From Rhizobium johnstonii 3841 (GTDB taxonomy: Bacteria > Pseudomonadota > Alphaproteobacteria > Rhizobiales > Rhizobiaceae), in NCBI RefSeq assembly GCF_000009265.1, contig NC_008380.1, positions 2,237,501-2,301,500 on the forward strand: a stretch of DNA of 64,000 nt. Direction: 5' to 3'. This document shows positions 27,754 to 36,507 of the stretch, in pieces. The notes under the pieces are model-generated. The model saw nothing but the letters and a program-made list of their open reading frames with translations, did not search any database and was not told the origin of the DNA. Each line of letters begins with the position of its first letter. Position 1 is the first letter of the stretch. The translations under genes and the position numbers were made by a program.

Positions 27754-28089
27754 GACAAATACTCCGAATCATTAATACGCGACTCAAAGACGTGTCAGGG
27801 TGATTCGTTCCGACTCAAAACGAATCATTTTTCAATACTTTACGGAAATTCTCTCTCAAATTGATTCCGCCGTCTCCGCTAGTCGAATTGCGCCCGGCAG
27901 TAGTGGAAAGCGGTGGAGATATGTTCAGTTCGACAGCCACAGCAACCTCCTTCCTCCAGCACAATGCCGGGCACCGCTTAGGGAATTCCGCAGCCGCTTC
28001 AAGCGCAGCATCATCATCCACTATCTCTCGGGAACCACCGGAATCGTTGTGAGTTTCTACTGCGGACGTACATTCGAAGGAGAAACCCG
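27754..28089. promoter_or_regulatory. Divergent control region between ku pair and DUF3606 gene, with inverted repeat
   Basis: TGATTCGTT at 27801-27809 and AACGAATCA at 27819-27827 form a perfect 9-base inverted repeat with a 9-base spacer. A further copy of CGAATCATT lies at 27765-27773, and GACTCAAA occurs twice (27781, 27812). Such repeated half-sites upstream of ku suggest an operator for a dimeric regulator or an alternative promoter element. No gene is seen in the rest of the 336 bases. Confidence 0.5.
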
Positions 28090-28272
28090 ATGCCAAAGAC
28101 ACAGACATCTCGAGGCCGCGTACAGGATCGCGCCAGCGTCGCCGGTGGCCAGGATCACGAGGTGAAATACGAAGCGGAGAAGGAAGGCGTCTCCAAGGAC
28201 ACCGTCAAAAAAGCCGTCAAGAGCGCCGGAAACTCCCGCAAGAAGGTCGAAGCCGAGATCGGCCGGCATTGA
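28090..28272 (+). CDS. DUF3606 family small protein
   Basis: The 60-residue basic protein has the DUF3606 pattern: a Gln-Asp-His turn, VKYEAEKEGVSKDTVKKAVK and a closing helix with KKVEAEI. AAGGAG lies about 9 bases before the ATG. DUF3606 proteins are short helix-turn-helix-like proteins common in rhizobia; their function is unknown. It is divergent from the ku pair and could share its regulation. Confidence 0.85.
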   Translation: MPKTQTSRGRVQDRASVAGGQDHEVKYEAEKEGVSKDTVKKAVKSAGNSRKKVEAEIGRH

Positions 28273-28361
28273 TCCGTGGGCCAATTCAAGCTCGCAAGGT
28301 CGATCAACCCGGCGATCTCTTACTTCGCCAAGTCGAAGCAGGAGCCTTTCTGAGGTCTTCA

Positions 28362-28592
28362 ATGACAAGGGACACTGACCATCGCATCATGTCGCAAGCT
28401 GTCCGAGAATGGTACAGGTACTACGAGGTCGAGTGGGACGACCAGGCGTCGTCGTTTCTCTGCGATGTCGCGATCGAGCTCTATGACCAAGGCTGCCGAT
28501 CGGTAGACGAGATGGCGACGACGTTGATCGGGACCTACGTCGGCCTGGCCGCCACTCGCATCAACGCGCCATCTTCCGACGCTGTGCATTGA
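28362..28592 (+). CDS. Small hypothetical protein
   Basis: The product is 76 residues from the ATG at 28362 (another ATG nine codons later is possible; the frame is open upstream to 28269). It has a Trp/Tyr-rich stretch (REWYRYYEVEW) and a helical C-terminal half. It follows the DUF3606 gene by 89 bases on the same strand. No family is recognised. Confidence 0.5.
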   Translation: MTRDTDHRIMSQAVREWYRYYEVEWDDQASSFLCDVAIELYDQGCRSVDEMATTLIGTYVGLAATRINAPSSDAVH

Positions 28593-29026
28593 TTCCGCCG
28601 TCGTCGTTTATCGTGAATAGACGACGCCGAGGTAGACGGAGCCAATCGCCTTGGTAGGAGTTGCTCGGCACCCGTCCTTAGGCAATGACCTAAGGATGCA
28701 CCGTTTATCCTGCGCCCCTTTATTTCTGCTGTGCGTACAGGGTGGCGATACCTCATGAACCCGACGGGGGACTTGGACCGTCGCGTACTTCACCTGCACC
28801 GGCTTCCAGATGACCGGCTGCGCAGATCGGGATCAAAGAGTTAGCACGTGATCTTCATTTTCAGGCCGTCGCACTACGTGCATCGGAACTTGAGCGTCCA
28901 CGGGCTTTTGTTCCAGCCGGCATACTGCGCTTGAATGCGTCGAACAAGTTTGCCCGTGCTGCTGGATACTTGACGTCCATGTCTCAGGTTCCTTCTTTCG
29001 GGCACGATTCCAGGCCAAGTGGCGGT
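28593..29026. other. Intergenic stretch with an 8-base hairpin
   Basis: No gene is evident. TCCTTAGG at 28675-28682 and CCTAAGGA at 28689-28696 form a perfect 8-base stem with a 6-base loop. It lacks a following T run in either direction, so it is more likely an operator or RNA hairpin than a terminator. Confidence 0.4.
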
Positions 29027-31417
29027 CTAAGCATCTCTGGATTTGCGTTTGATTGGCATATTGGAAGCCAAACTGTTCCACACCTGAGTAGCCTTCTTTC
29101 CCGCTGCCTTCGTCTTTGACGGCTCCGAGGCTAATACCTTGAGCAGGCCCGTCAGTTCGGCTTCGACCGCGACAGGGTGTACGGCCGCTTCCCTCATGAC
29201 CTCAAGGCATGCCCTTGCCCTCGTCGGCTGACGCAGGTTACGGAAACCGTGCTCAAGATCGTAGCGAGCTTCTCCGAGCGAGACGATCTCGTCCGAAAAT
29301 CGGGCGTCGACCCAATCGCGCACCGGATGTTCGCCTTCGGGAAGCTTGGTTCGTTTCTCCCCGAGCAGTTCGATCTTTGATCGAATTGCCGCGCCGAGCA
29401 CCACTCGAAACCGCTCTGTCGCCTCATCAAGCTCTGCAAGCCATTCAGAGGACAGAAGCCGGGTTGTTTGCTCCCGGGTCCATCCTGTGCCAAACAGCGC
29501 TCCGAGGCCACCTACACCGCCGAGTACCAGCGCTCCAGCCGGACCGAATGCCAGAAGCCCTATCGTTTTTCCGGATAGCCCACCTACAGTCGCCAACCCG
29601 CCCTTTAACGCATTGTCGACAAGAATTGACAACGGCAGCTCGGACAGCGGCATACGACCGCGCCACCAGCGATACAAATTTCGACCCGTTGACGCGGCCA
29701 TCGCGAAATAGGGAACATAAAGGTCGCCGAGCGCTTCGCCAGCCTCTAGAGAAGTTCGCGTTATCAGGTCGGCAATCTCGTGATCAAAGCCATCTATATA
29801 GAAGACCTTTGACGCCCATGCCTCGCCGCTCGCCAGGACCGCATCGGCAAGCTCGCCGTTTGCGTACACGGGCATGTCTGGATACTTTGAGAAGTGTTCG
29901 CGCAAACCGTCCAGGCCGAGCAAGCACTTTACCTGGAAGGGATTTCCGTCGACCAACAGATCGAACCCCGGGTTATTCGATGTCTCAGGGAATTCCACCA
30001 CATATCCGTGCTCTGCCAACCGCGCAGCTACGATCTGTTCAGACACGTATCCACGAAGGTTGTTGCCCGCTCCAACGGCCGCTACGCCGGTCATTGAGGT
30101 AATACGATCCGCGAACTGCCCGAACTTGAATATGTTGCTGATGTCCTCGATCCTTGAGAAGTCCGCTGCGGATACAACCATCGGATCGATTGACGCGGCA
30201 TTGAATAGAATGTCTGCCGCGGTCGCTGCGCCAACGGCTGAGATCTCCAAGGCGTCGCCTCGGCCCGCGGATACCACACCCTCGAAGTATTTGGCAAAAC
30301 CGTTGGCACTTTGTTGGCCGGGAAAACCTCGAGGTGCTTTCGGGAGATGGCCGCCAACCGTTTTTGATACCGAAACCATCTTCGTCTGAAATGCCTGGCG
30401 ATCAACGACGGAGAGATCGGTCAGATCGCCGGAGTGTGCCATCCGAAACTGATCGAGAACAGACGCGAGTCCATCGGCCCCTAAAGACAACCCCCTAAGG
30501 CCGAGGTGAACGACGACATTCGCCGCTAGTCGGCTGGCGCTCTGGCCATCGACATGTCGGCTTGCCAAATACCCGATACCAGCGACAGCAGGAACGCTGA
30601 ACAGTGGGTTCGCGAGCATGAACAGCGTTGAGGCTGCTGCCGGGCCGCTCACGAAGGGAATGAAAGCGGACGCTTGAGCGGCTAAGACGTAGGCACTGAA
30701 GCCAGCGAGATTCACGCCAACCCCTACCGCGAGAGCAGATGTTCCTGACACAGCCATGAGAAGGGCCGCATTGTCGCCCCTCTTCAGTGCGTCCCGTACC
30801 GCTGCATCCTGGGCTTCCGGGGGTAGCGTCTCGATATAAGCGCGCACCCTACTTTCGATCTCGGCCGTATCCTCAGCCTTCAGTTCGCCGGTTTGAGTAG
30901 CCCTGACGACGGTATCGGCTATGAGTTTGGCCTTCTCATTCAACAGAAAATCGAAATCCGCGACATTTCCTCCGGTCGATATCGTTGTCATCCGCCGAAT
31001 GGTGCTCCCAACAAGCGATTTGCCGGCCGCATCACCCTCTTCTGGAAGAGGCTGCGCGATCACGGTCGCGGCGGCGTTTGCCAGGCTCGCGCATGTCGCG
31101 GCGGACGTCCTCGTTGAGAGCGGAAATTTGGGGTCGAGTTCAAGTGATTGCATGACAATCGTCCAGAGTCGCAGACGCAACGTGGATGTCGAAGCCTCTG
31201 ATGCGACGGTCTTGTCGGAGAGGTCACGCAAGCGGCGTGTAAAGGAAGCCACTTCTTTATCACGGCTTCCGTTCTGGAGACGGTCGAGAATGTCCGCGAT
31301 TTTATCCCGTGAGATGTTCAGGAACGTCGTCGCTTCGAAGTTTGCCAGGAGGTCCGCCAATTCGCGGCGCTCGAGCGCGCCAAGCCCTGCCATGATTGCC
31401 CAAGGGGGTACGTCCAT
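29027..31417 (-). CDS. Large membrane protein with embedded PD-(D/E)XK-like nuclease motif
   Basis: The 796-residue protein is helical at the N-terminus (1-200), has clustered hydrophobic segments at about 215-300 (ALAVGVGVNLAGFSAYVLAA and the following segment), a nuclease-like domain near 455-540 and more hydrophobic Gly-rich segments near 600-650. The nuclease-like part reads LRGYVSEQIVAARLAEHGY, then GFDLLVDGNPFQVK with Asp486, Gln495 and Lys497, a Glu-Asp-QxK arrangement seen in restriction-endonuclease-like folds. Membrane anchoring with a nuclease suggests an effector acting at the membrane. No partner gene lies close upstream on its strand. Function is inferred only from these features. 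Confidence 0.7.
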   Translation of the reverse strand: MDVPPWAIMAGLGALERRELADLLANFEATTFLNISRDKIADILDRLQNGSRDKEVASFTRRLRDLSDKTVASEASTSTLRLRLWTIVMQSLELDPKFPLSTRTSAATCASLANAAATVIAQPLPEEGDAAGKSLVGSTIRRMTTISTGGNVADFDFLLNEKAKLIADTVVRATQTGELKAEDTAEIESRVRAYIETLPPEAQDAAVRDALKRGDNAALLMAVSGTSALAVGVGVNLAGFSAYVLAAQASAFIPFVSGPAAASTLFMLANPLFSVPAVAGIGYLASRHVDGQSASRLAANVVVHLGLRGLSLGADGLASVLDQFRMAHSGDLTDLSVVDRQAFQTKMVSVSKTVGGHLPKAPRGFPGQQSANGFAKYFEGVVSAGRGDALEISAVGAATAADILFNAASIDPMVVSAADFSRIEDISNIFKFGQFADRITSMTGVAAVGAGNNLRGYVSEQIVAARLAEHGYVVEFPETSNNPGFDLLVDGNPFQVKCLLGLDGLREHFSKYPDMPVYANGELADAVLASGEAWASKVFYIDGFDHEIADLITRTSLEAGEALGDLYVPYFAMAASTGRNLYRWWRGRMPLSELPLSILVDNALKGGLATVGGLSGKTIGLLAFGPAGALVLGGVGGLGALFGTGWTREQTTRLLSSEWLAELDEATERFRVVLGAAIRSKIELLGEKRTKLPEGEHPVRDWVDARFSDEIVSLGEARYDLEHGFRNLRQPTRARACLEVMREAAVHPVAVEAELTGLLKVLASEPSKTKAAGKKATQVWNSLASNMPIKRKSRDA

Positions 31418-31489
31418 TCAATCACTTCCCAACCCTTCGTGCCGGAAGGCCTTCAAAAAGTCGAGCGCAATCGAATAGGGCGATAATGA

Positions 31490-31900
31490 ATGGACAATTA
31501 TGGCAGCAGGGCTCGCCTTCCGATGTTCGGCGTGGCAACCATAGGTCGTCGGGCACCGGGAGGGCACACGTGGGAATATCTTGGCATTGCGACGGCGTTC
31601 GTTCTCGGCTGGACAATAAGAAACTGGGCAGCCAAAGCGGAGCGTGGCGCAGCGGCGCTGGCACTATCCGATAAAGCACGCAATCTCGACGAAGCCGAAT
31701 CCAGATATCTCCAGACCCATCAGAGAGAGGTTGCCAACCTGCTCCTTACGATCGGTCCCGAACCTATGGAAAAGGCATACCGGAAGGCCAGGCGGCTTCA
31801 GGACGATGCTATCGCAGGAGGGCCTGCGAGGATCGAGGCGGAGCTGACAGCTCTTTCCAACCATCCGCCTCTTTTACTCGCTGTCATCGGTGAACGATAG
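31490..31900 (+). CDS. Small protein with one hydrophobic segment
   Basis: The 136-residue product has one probable membrane segment (about residues 28-46, with IATAFVLGWTIRNW) followed by a charged helical domain. An internal ATG 11 codons later is an alternative start. It is divergent from the large membrane protein gene (72 bases between starts), so the two may share control. Its end overlaps the DUF982 gene on the other strand by 17 bases. No family is recognised. Confidence 0.5.
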   Translation: MDNYGSRARLPMFGVATIGRRAPGGHTWEYLGIATAFVLGWTIRNWAAKAERGAAALALSDKARNLDEAESRYLQTHQREVANLLLTIGPEPMEKAYRKARRLQDDAIAGGPARIEAELTALSNHPPLLLAVIGER

Positions 31901-32150
31901 TCAGAGCAGCGATGCCCGCTTCATCGGCCGCACGCAGGAACGCGTCCCAAAATTGCTGTGGAGTGATTTCACCGCTGATCGCATCGACGCAAGCCTTCAC
32001 CGCAGTGACGTATTCTTCGCCGTCATCGGAGGGCCAGTCCTTGAGCAGCATGTATGCCGCGTCGCCGAGGGTGCGGACGATCCTGTGAGCTGGCTGACCG
32101 CGCAGAGCCAGCCCGACGGGTGTGAATGCAGAGGTTGCGTCCCAGTCCAT
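31884..32150 (-). CDS. DUF982 family protein
   Basis: The 88-residue protein fits DUF982, a small family largely restricted to rhizobia. It has PVGLALRGQPAHRIVRTLGD, AAYMLLKDWPSDDGEEY, a Cys in the following helix, and a terminal DAFLRAADEAGI. The length is typical. The function of the family is unknown. Its presence supports a rhizobial source. Confidence 0.85.
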   Translation of the reverse strand: MDWDATSAFTPVGLALRGQPAHRIVRTLGDAAYMLLKDWPSDDGEEYVTAVKACVDAISGEITPQQFWDAFLRAADEAGIAALTIVHR

Positions 32151-32419
32151 TATCGTCGACCTCAGGGCAGGGATCGCAATCCCCGAGGGGTAATATACGC
32201 GTGTATTCCCAATTCGTAATTGACGATTGATTACCTGGAGTGACCGGGTGTGAAGGCATGCGGCTGAAAAGGAGTGGGCGCTCTACGATTTTGTTTAGTT
32301 GGAGACGATCGGAATTTCGCTGGATTGCGGATGCATTCGCGCTATGATGATTCGGTTGGTCTTTGGGGGCCAGCTTGGGAGATGTTGACGCTCTCTGCCT
32401 CTGTCTGCGGGGAGGGGAA

Positions 32420-32647
32420 TTGGGCCTGCTTTCTGATTTCGCGATTGACATTGACGACCTCGAATTCCTCCAGGCGATCCTCGTCGATGCATGCAATGAG
32501 CTGAAGATTACTCCAGACCATCAGGGCTTCGTGGCGCGGGTCGTAGACCTGCGCTCCCAAGGTCACTCCCGGGAGGAAATCCTTCAAAGTCTTAGGGTGG
32601 AGTTCGCGAGACTCCCTGACCGTGGGCATGCTGCCATTGATCCATGA
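32420..32647 (+). CDS. Small hypothetical protein
   Basis: The 75-codon frame from TTG at 32420 follows GGAGGGG closely; a longer start at 32363 is possible. The pattern FLQAILVDACNELKI with a later helix resembles a class of short rhizobial proteins of unknown function. A minus-strand frame over the same bases (32342-32629) is the competing reading and looks less protein-like. Confidence 0.4.
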   Translation: MGLLSDFAIDIDDLEFLQAILVDACNELKITPDHQGFVARVVDLRSQGHSREEILQSLRVEFARLPDRGHAAIDP

Positions 32648-32728
32648 GGACTTTGGTGATCGGATCGAAGTGCCCGCAACGCGGACTGTGCACTAGGAGC
32701 CAGTTCTGTCATTATTCCCGGCGTGTGG

Positions 32729-32975
32729 CTAGCTATCTGTCGTCGAGTCGCGGTCCTGCATCCTATCATGCACGTTCTCCGGACCCGCGATCAAAGCGGC
32801 GATCGCCGTCGCCTTCTCCCGATTACCGTAGCCTGCCACCATAGCCCTCCAACAGGACGCTTCTGCCCACCATGCTTACAGAAATGGACGCGCCTTTCAG
32901 TTCTGGTTCCGCGGACACCGCGGCCTGCACGCTCGCAAGCTGATCGTAGGCTAGGCTTTCCGGCTCAAAGGTCAT
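32729..32975 (-). pseudogene. Small BON-domain-like protein, frameshifted
   Basis: From the ATG at 32975 the frame encodes a BON-like start (AYDQLASVQAAVSAEPELK, ISVSMVGRSVLLEGY) and stops early at codon 51. Dropping one G of the GG at 32839-32840 joins it to a second frame that continues plausibly as VAGYGNREKATAIAALIAGP, ENVHDRM, ending at TAG 32729. The intact product would be about 81 residues. BON domains bind phospholipid or osmotic-stress ligands. It is a single-base frameshift, either real or a sequencing error. Confidence 0.65.
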
Positions 32976-33246
32976 GGCAGTCCTCCAATGAAAGAACGCA
33001 AGGGGCAGAACACCACCATTTGGCGGCTTTTCCTTGGGTTCGGTTAAGTTTTGACCGGCATTCGCACCGATCGGCAAAGTCTCTCTTTCCGCCGGACAGA
33101 TCGCTTTGCTGTCCTTCGGTTCTTGAACCAGTCTCCAATGCGTGACCTGATGCCTGGGGCTTCGGTCACAGAGTGGCGTTCGGCTCCCGGTTTCCCATTC
33201 TCCTTGAGAAGCGCAACCCAGTTCTACCGGGCTCGCTAGACTGCCA

Positions 33247-34314
33247 TCAGGACAACCGGGATATCGTCGACGCGCCTTCCATGGTGCTTTCGCCGCGCGG
33301 CTCGTAGGCGCGCTGGTCACGCAGGATCTGGAAGGTGATCGTCAAAAGCTTGCGCGCAATCGCCACCCGCGCCTTGTTTATTCCTTTGATCTTCAGATGC
33401 TCGTATTGGGCGCGCAGCTGTGGATCGCTGGCGATGGCAGGAGCGACGGCTTCGACGAAGGCCCAGCGCAGCCACTTGTTGCCCTGCTTGATGATCTTGC
33501 CGTGGAAGGTCTTGCCGCCGGAGGAATGGGTCGACGGCACAAGCCCGGCATAGGCGGCAAGCTTCTTCGAGTGGCGGAACCGCGATATGTCGTCGATCTC
33601 CGCATCGATCAGCCGGGCGAAGAACTCGCCGATGCCGGGGATCGTCTTCAACAGCTTGACGTTGGCATTGGCCTTGGTCATCGCCCGGATCGTTGCTTCC
33701 GACTGTTTGATCCGCATGTCGATGTCGCCGATGAAGGCGAGACCACGGTCAATCTGGATGCGGTCGATCTCAGAGACGTTCACTTGAGCCAGCTGGACGC
33801 GGCCGGCCTTGCCAAACAGGTCGCCAAGCTTCTTCAATTGCGCCGTCTGCTCCGGATAGCGGTCGAACACCGTGACGATGCGGTTCTTGGTCATCGTGCG
33901 CAGCCGCACGTAAAACATCCGCTCGCGCAGCGCGACGCGAAGGTCCCGCGATCTCTCGCTTGGCGCCCAGGCTTCGGGTACCAGATCGGCTCTGAGCAGA
34001 TGTGCCAGCACCGTCGCGTCGATCTTGTCGGTCTTGATCTTGGCGTCGGCGATCGCCTTAACCTTCAGCGGATGAGCGAGAACGACATCATCACAAATGT
34101 CGTCGAGCCAGTCGTACATCACCATCCAGTTGCGCGTCGCTTCGACAACCGCATGCGAGTTCTCCCGATAGCGTTCGAGAAACCCGCCGAGCGACTGTCG
34201 GTCGTTCTTCACCCGGCCGGATCTCAGCGTCTTGCCGCTGCTGTCCTGAACCACCAGGTGGCTGTAGGATTTGTGGTAGTCGACCCCGATATGGTATTCA
34301 TAAGAGGCAGTCAT
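33247..34314 (-). CDS. IS110-family transposase (DEDD type)
   Basis: The 355-residue protein begins at the ATG at 34314, with GGGAG about 9 bases upstream; a longer frame to 34425 is not needed. It shows the RuvC-like DEDD domain (GVDYHKSYSHL, VVEATRNWM, KTDKIDATVLAHLLRADLVP) and the C-terminal Transposase_20 domain (TIPGIGEFFARLIDAEI, AYAGLVPSTHSSGGK, RKLLTITF). IS110 transposases recombine DNA guided by an element-encoded bridge RNA. The gene appears intact. Element ends cannot be fixed by eye because IS110 lacks terminal repeats. Confidence 0.95.
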   Translation of the reverse strand: MTASYEYHIGVDYHKSYSHLVVQDSSGKTLRSGRVKNDRQSLGGFLERYRENSHAVVEATRNWMVMYDWLDDICDDVVLAHPLKVKAIADAKIKTDKIDATVLAHLLRADLVPEAWAPSERSRDLRVALRERMFYVRLRTMTKNRIVTVFDRYPEQTAQLKKLGDLFGKAGRVQLAQVNVSEIDRIQIDRGLAFIGDIDMRIKQSEATIRAMTKANANVKLLKTIPGIGEFFARLIDAEIDDISRFRHSKKLAAYAGLVPSTHSSGGKTFHGKIIKQGNKWLRWAFVEAVAPAIASDPQLRAQYEHLKIKGINKARVAIARKLLTITFQILRDQRAYEPRGESTMEGASTISRLS

Positions 34315-34480
34315 GCTTCCAACTCCCTTATTGAGATCTTCGAAACCCCAATAGGATAAGCCGAAAGGCTGGAAGTGTGACTGTCCCTCGATCATCATCT
34401 GCATCTCAGTGATCCGTTCTCTCAACGGGCGCGGCCTCTTTCATGCCACCTCCTTCGTGATAGGAAGGAAACAGCGGACA
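34315..34480 (-). ncRNA. Candidate IS110 bridge-RNA region
   Basis: About 165 untranslated bases lie upstream of the IS110 transposase. In the IS110 group the bridge RNA is encoded in the noncoding end preceding the transposase. Short pairings are visible (for example CCAATAGGAT region and AGCCGAAAGGCT). The assignment rests on family knowledge and position; the exact ends, loops and promoter were not determined. From here to 34637 nothing else is seen. Confidence 0.35.
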
Positions 34481-34637
34481 GGTAATTTGGTTCGCTATAG
34501 GGACTTAGGTCCGAGAAGTCTGTGGGCGGCCCGCAGTCGACCCGGGAGTCCTTTCATGAGGCATTGGTTCGCCCAGAATGTCGGAGCGCCAAGCAATGCG
34601 CCGCGCACGTCTAAATGAACAATCTCATCCAATATAA

Positions 34638-35089
34638 GTGCCTGCCGCCCTGAGTTTACGTCTTAAACGAGACCTGTCGTCGTTCCGCGAGGAAAGCACC
34701 ACATGCGCCCCATCGGCCGAGACTAAAACTCGAGCATGGGTCCTATGGGAGCGCGCCTCGGCAATCGGGAAGCGCCCCTCATTCCTTGATTTTGGTGACG
34801 TTGATTTTCCGATGCGTTGGCTTCCGGCGACTGGAGTGCTCTGGCTGCTGATTACGTTCCACGCGAGCGAGTGATCGTGACCCCCGTTGTCCGGCAGAGC
34901 TTGATCGACCACCTGCTTTCGGGAACGTCGATCCAGGGGTTTGCGAGGCCAATGCCCGCTCCATCGCCAAGATCGCCATTGCCGGGGTTTGATGCGTATC
35001 TGACGAGAGCCGGGGGCGTCGATTTTGATTTTAAAGCAATTAGACATCCCGACGCAACTTGCGAAACGCTCGAGTTTCTCGGTCCCTAA
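34638..35089 (+). pseudogene. Frameshifted paralogue of the gene at 47659
   Basis: Two overlapping frames encode, in order, SFLDFGDVDFPMRWLPATGV and, after a phase change, RERVIVTPVVRQSLIDHLLS, GFARPMPAPSPRSPLPGFDA. These match the single frame of 47659-47979 in the same order. Adding one A after 34850 (CTGCTGA to CTGCTGAA) joins the two frames, so a one-base deletion broke this copy. Amino-acid differences between copies are mostly conservative, which supports the plus strand as coding. The start of this copy is not clear. Family unknown. Confidence 0.7.
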
Positions 35090-35586
35090 ACATCTCAAGT
35101 CCGTGGTCCTTTCGATGAGAGCGACGTGCAACAAAGGCTATCTAGGTCTAAAAGTAGAAGTGACCGTCTTTCAGCCTCTTTCGGACTCGGGACAATCAAA
35201 CGATACAGTAAAGCCGTTGACGGCCTTCGACGATGGGTCGGACGAACGTACATCATTTGTTACTTCGCACCTGCGGTAATTGTCATACGATTCAAAACGC
35301 TAATTAATAACAAAAATCAGTTGCTTACTCGAAGTTTCTCGACTACGTTTTTTACAGAATAGTTCCGAAATAACCGGCCCTCGCCGGCGATACTCAGCGG
35401 TCGTTTGACCTTGCTTGAGGAGGATGATGACGTTGTTTGCCCGACTTCGTTTCTTCGCAATGGTGCAGCGAGTGCGTGATCTCGTCTCTATCCGATACCG
35501 AACTACGACGGCAATTTGACGCGTCGTAAACCCTTTGTTCCACTTTTCTAAGATGGTGCTCCCGTGTGGCGCGCCCGAGGTTTGTT
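35090..35586. other. Intergenic stretch, AT-rich in its middle
   Basis: I see no convincing gene in these 497 bases. Positions 35275-35360 are notably AT-rich compared with the surroundings. A short CCGGC/GCCGG hairpin lies near 35376-35390. Small frames here have unlikely composition and no ribosome sites. Confidence 0.4.
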
Positions 35587-35781
35587 ATGCAAAAGCAAGC
35601 TGTCGTATTCAACGGTCAGGAAGTCGGGATCGCGGTCCCTGTCGAAAACCGCCTCAAATTCATCGCTGTCCGCTTCAATGTCATCGACTTGGACAACAGG
35701 CTCTTCGACACGGTTACCGAAATCCGGCGCGCCATTACTGAGCATCTCGCGTCCAGCGGTCGTGCGATCACGTCGCACTGA
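35587..35781 (+). CDS. Small conserved-looking rhizobial protein
   Basis: The product is 64 residues from the ATG at 35587, with CGAGG about 6 bases upstream. The sequence MQKQAVVFNGQEVGIAVPVE, then a beta strand and a C-terminal helix, looks like a compact alpha/beta protein of a type common in rhizobial genomes. Function unknown. Confidence 0.6.
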   Translation: MQKQAVVFNGQEVGIAVPVENRLKFIAVRFNVIDLDNRLFDTVTEIRRAITEHLASSGRAITSH

Positions 35782-35833
35782 ATGGCAGGAGATATTTTTC
35801 TACGTCATGCGGCGTCCGTCATCGGAGGCCGAC

Positions 35834-36025
35834 ATGAACGCAATCCCCATCTGCTTCACAACGCTGCTCGATTACGAGAACTCAAAGGTGAAGAATGGTG
35901 GACGAAAGACCATCAGCCGAGGCGGTCCAATGCCCCACGTCTCAACCATGAAACTCCCGAACACCAGCATCGAACTGAATTCTCTCGTGGCTCCGAGGCC
36001 GGTTGTCGTGTTGATATCCGATTGA
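35834..36025 (+). CDS. Possible 63-residue protein
   Basis: An ATG at 35834 with GGAGG 5 bases upstream opens 63 codons. Composition is mixed, with a Pro/Val-rich C-terminus (VAPRPVVVLISD). The strong ribosome site is the main support; no family is recognised. Confidence 0.35.
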   Translation: MNAIPICFTTLLDYENSKVKNGGRKTISRGGPMPHVSTMKLPNTSIELNSLVAPRPVVVLISD

Positions 36026-36077
36026 GGTTCCTTGGGCCCCAGCAAGCTGGTCGGCCAGTGCTCAGTGCTCTTGCTTC

Positions 36078-36350
36078 CTACTCACGAACTTCAAGCTTGT
36101 CGCCATATTTCAAGGCGAGCCGACGGCAGTCCTCGCAATTCAACATAATGCCCTCCGCAACGACACTCGCGGCGGCGGTCGTGCAAACCGAAACGTCCAG
36201 TCTCGCGACATGCAGAATTGCATTACCCAGTAGCATATCGCAGGGCGCAGTCTCGACTTCGGCCCCGCCCACGCTATGCGCAACGACGCCGCGCACGGTC
36301 GCCAGCATTCCGCGCTTTCTTAATATGGTTATGTCGGCATCCCTTGCCAT
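36078..36350 (-). CDS. Small hypothetical protein
   Basis: The product is 90 residues from the ATG at 36350, with AAGAG about 5 bases upstream. The frame is open much further, but those residues are not protein-like. It is rich in Val and Ala with four cysteines, two close together near the end (NCEDCRRL). This could bind metal, but no known motif is seen. Confidence 0.5.
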   Translation of the reverse strand: MARDADITILRKRGMLATVRGVVAHSVGGAEVETAPCDMLLGNAILHVARLDVSVCTTAAASVVAEGIMLNCEDCRRLALKYGDKLEVRE

Positions 36351-36507
36351 GACGATCTCTTTTGCCGCCCGAGGCGCAGGATGTCCGCCCGATACGCCGC
36401 ATCTGCAACCAAACGGCCGCGAGACACCGAAGTTCCCATCGCCCATCCAGCGGACATTCCAGGAAGAAGCGACGAAATGCCCGATTAGAGAAGCGGTCTT
36501 CGTGTCG

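Noticed and set aside
28675..28696. The 8-base hairpin as a transcription terminator
   Set aside because: No T run follows it on either strand; it was kept only as an unexplained hairpin.
29209..30102. A 297-codon plus-strand frame over the membrane nuclease-like gene
   Set aside because: It is very rich in Arg, Pro and Ser, as antisense frames of GC-rich genes are, and opposes a coherent 796-residue protein.
33397..34359. A 320-codon plus-strand frame across IS110
   Set aside because: It is antisense to the IS110 transposase, whose catalytic motifs are intact; GC-rich genes create such long mirror frames.
35564..36025. A single 153-codon gene covering 35564-36025
   Set aside because: Its first part is a different frame of the better-supported 64-residue gene at 35587; only the last 63 codons, with their own GGAGG, were kept as possible.
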